In this document: positions 62,379-64,000 of the stretch, one piece after another
Layout: every line of letters starts with the position of its first letter
Position numbering within the stretch: position 1 is the first letter of the stretch
Source of the DNA: Hyphococcus sp.
Lineage (GTDB): Bacteria > Pseudomonadota > Alphaproteobacteria > Caulobacterales > Parvularculaceae
DNA length: 64,000 bases
Direction of reading: 5' to 3'
Assembly: GCA_021776245.1 (NCBI GenBank)
Contig: JAJFGF010000004.1
Span: forward strand, 1-64,000
The notes under the pieces: generated by a model
What the model was told of the DNA's origin: nothing
What the model saw: only the letters and a program-made list of their open reading frames with translations
Database searches by the model: none
Translations under genes and position numbers: made by a program

Positions 62379-63140
62379 ATGAAGCAATTAGCGTCTTTTG
62401 CCGCTGCTGCGATAGTTTCGGTTTCGGCCGCTGCTGCAGCCGAAATACCGGCCAACATAAAGGCTGGCGTCGATAATCCGAACCGCACAGAGGCCAACCG
62501 TGAACGCGACGCCGACCGAAAGCCGGCCGAGGTTCTGGCGTTTTTCGGCGTTGAAAAAGGCATGACGGTCGTCGATCTTGCTTCAGGCGGCGGCTATTTC
62601 ACCGAAATCATATCCGGCGCTGTCGGGCCAACCGGTCAGGTGCGCGCACAAAATCGCGCGGGCGAAAGATTTGAGCAACGCCGTGCGGCGCTCGAAGAGC
62701 AGTTTGCGCCGTTCGGCAATATTACAATTGACGTGACCGAAGCGGGATCCGCGCTTCCTTATGAAGATAACTCCGTCGACATGGTATTGTTGTCTCTTAT
62801 CATTCATCATCTCCATTATAACGCCGAGTCCGGTGAGACCATGCCGGAAAGCTCTGCTGCAATTTACGCTGACGTAAGACGCGTCCTGAAACCCGGCGGT
62901 GTCTTTGCTGTTATTGAACATAAAGCGCCGGACGGCGCGACCCGCGAACAAAGCGCCGCCTGGCATCGTATTCCCGAGGACATCATGGTCGCCGACGTGA
63001 CATCGGCTGGATTCGTGCTTGACGGGTCAAATGACGAGATTCACAACAACCCTGATGACGATCTGCAAAATGTCTGGTTTGACACTGGCTTGCGCGGCAA
63101 GACCACACGCCTGGTGCATCGTTATAAAAGCCCGGACTAA
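62379..63140 (+). CDS. Class I SAM-dependent methyltransferase fold protein with signal peptide
   Basis: MKQLASFAAAAIVSVSAAAAAEI signal; VVDLASGGGYFTEIIS motif I; RRVLKPGGVFAVIEH. Confidence 0.88.
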   Translation: MKQLASFAAAAIVSVSAAAAAEIPANIKAGVDNPNRTEANRERDADRKPAEVLAFFGVEKGMTVVDLASGGGYFTEIISGAVGPTGQVRAQNRAGERFEQRRAALEEQFAPFGNITIDVTEAGSALPYEDNSVDMVLLSLIIHHLHYNAESGETMPESSAAIYADVRRVLKPGGVFAVIEHKAPDGATREQSAAWHRIPEDIMVADVTSAGFVLDGSNDEIHNNPDDDLQNVWFDTGLRGKTTRLVHRYKSPD

Positions 63141-63167
63141 ACTCAAAAGCCAATTCCAAAATATACG

Positions 63168-63199
63168 GCCGGACTCTGTCATCGTGACAGTCCGGCCGG
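63168..63199. terminator. Hairpin between convergent genes
   Basis: ggccggact(ct)gtca-tcg-tgacagtccggcc. Confidence 0.6.
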
Positions 63200-63292
63200 C
63201 GTCATGAATTGGCGGCGATACGAATACACGCCGCACAAGCGAGAATTGGGGCTCGAAGATTGCGCCGTGATCTTCAAATAAATTCGCAGTTA

Positions 63293-63796
63293 TCAAGGTT
63301 TTTGCAAAAGCGATCGGCCGGCAAAAATAAAACCGAACCCGAAAAAAACACCGCCAACAGCGAAAGCCTGATCAGCAAATCCGGCGGCTGCGCCAAAAAT
63401 GACTGCGACGATGCTAAAAAGCCAGATCACCGGCGCCAACATCGAGCCCGCGCCGCGCAAAAGGAAATTGATCGAGAAGACGCCGATGCCGAGCGCAATA
63501 ATTGCGACGCCGGCCTGGTATATGTCTACGCCAAAACTTTTCCCATCCGGACCGATGATCAGGACAATGCCTGTTGCTGCAATCAAAAAAGCGGTAAAGC
63601 CGGTTCGGCCAAGGCGTTCTGCACTGGCCAGATAAAACCCGGTCAATCCAAACAGCAAATTGATATCAACAAAAAAATAAAACGCCTCAAGCCAGTCATT
63701 ATTCGGCGACCATGGAATAAAACTCGAGGCAACGCGCGCGACACCGCCGGCAATCGCCTGATAGCCAAAAAACCGCGCTATTTGTTCAAATTTCAT
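63293..63796 (-). CDS. Hypothetical multi-TM membrane protein
   Basis: Several hydrophobic helices; ATG start, convergent with the methyltransferase. Confidence 0.6.
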   Translation of the reverse strand: MKFEQIARFFGYQAIAGGVARVASSFIPWSPNNDWLEAFYFFVDINLLFGLTGFYLASAERLGRTGFTAFLIAATGIVLIIGPDGKSFGVDIYQAGVAIIALGIGVFSINFLLRGAGSMLAPVIWLFSIVAVIFGAAAGFADQAFAVGGVFFGFGFIFAGRSLLQKP

Positions 63797-63815
63797 ACTG
63801 CTTTATTTGAGCGCA

Positions 63816-63999
63816 TCATGCGTTCCAAGTCTTCTTTGTCGTCTTGTAGGATTTTTCGACAAGCTTTTCGAGCACCTTTTGGTCAACATCTTCAAGCTTG
63901 TTGATGTAAAGGCAGGACCGCCCGGTCTTGTATTTTCCGAGCTTTTTGCGAAGCGGATCGTTTTCAGCGATCGAGCCGAGTACATAGAGCACCATATTG
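63816..63999 (-). CDS. DUF1801-like protein, 5' end beyond the window
   Basis: Minus-strand frame NMVLYVLGSIAENDPLRKKLGKYKTGRSCLYINKLEDVDQKVLEKLVEKSYKTTKKTWNA*; absent from the ORF track because the start lies outside. Confidence 0.7.
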   Translation of the reverse strand, partial: NMVLYVLGSIAENDPLRKKLGKYKTGRSCLYINKLEDVDQKVLEKLVEKSYKTTKKTWNA

Positions 64000-64000
64000 G

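Overview
This window looks like a high-GC alphaproteobacterial chromosome segment. It is mostly single-copy housekeeping and metabolic genes: ssb/uvrA, selD/mnmH, der-bamB-TPR, apt, cobT, aspS, rnd, ppx/ppk1/DnaA-like, purM-purN, metG. There are also many peptidases (M13, S9, M14, S1-like, S8-like, M20, M56). I see no CRISPR array, rRNA, tRNA or prophage. The only mobile-element sequence is an IS5-type transposase C-terminus at the left edge. Strongest second-look items: (1) an extra ~40-aa in-frame segment in uvrA, encoded by a GC-rich multi-hairpin palindromic repeat; (2) two loci (selD and an M14 carboxypeptidase) where one gene is followed by a cargo gene and then by a diverged duplicate of the first gene's own 3' end; (3) an S1-like protease ORF that continues in frame after the M14 TAG stop and has no ATG/GTG start in its N-terminal region; (4) a ~100-nt element that folds as a three-way junction downstream of an OsmC gene; (5) a BlaI/BlaR1-like pair with two clear TACAnnTGTA operators but a non-penicillin-binding acidic/His/Met-containing C-terminus; (6) an S8-like protease with Glu at the usual His position and a poly-Asp tail; (7) a perfect 22-bp-arm palindrome in a divergent promoter region. 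All family calls are from reading translated sequence, with no database searches.
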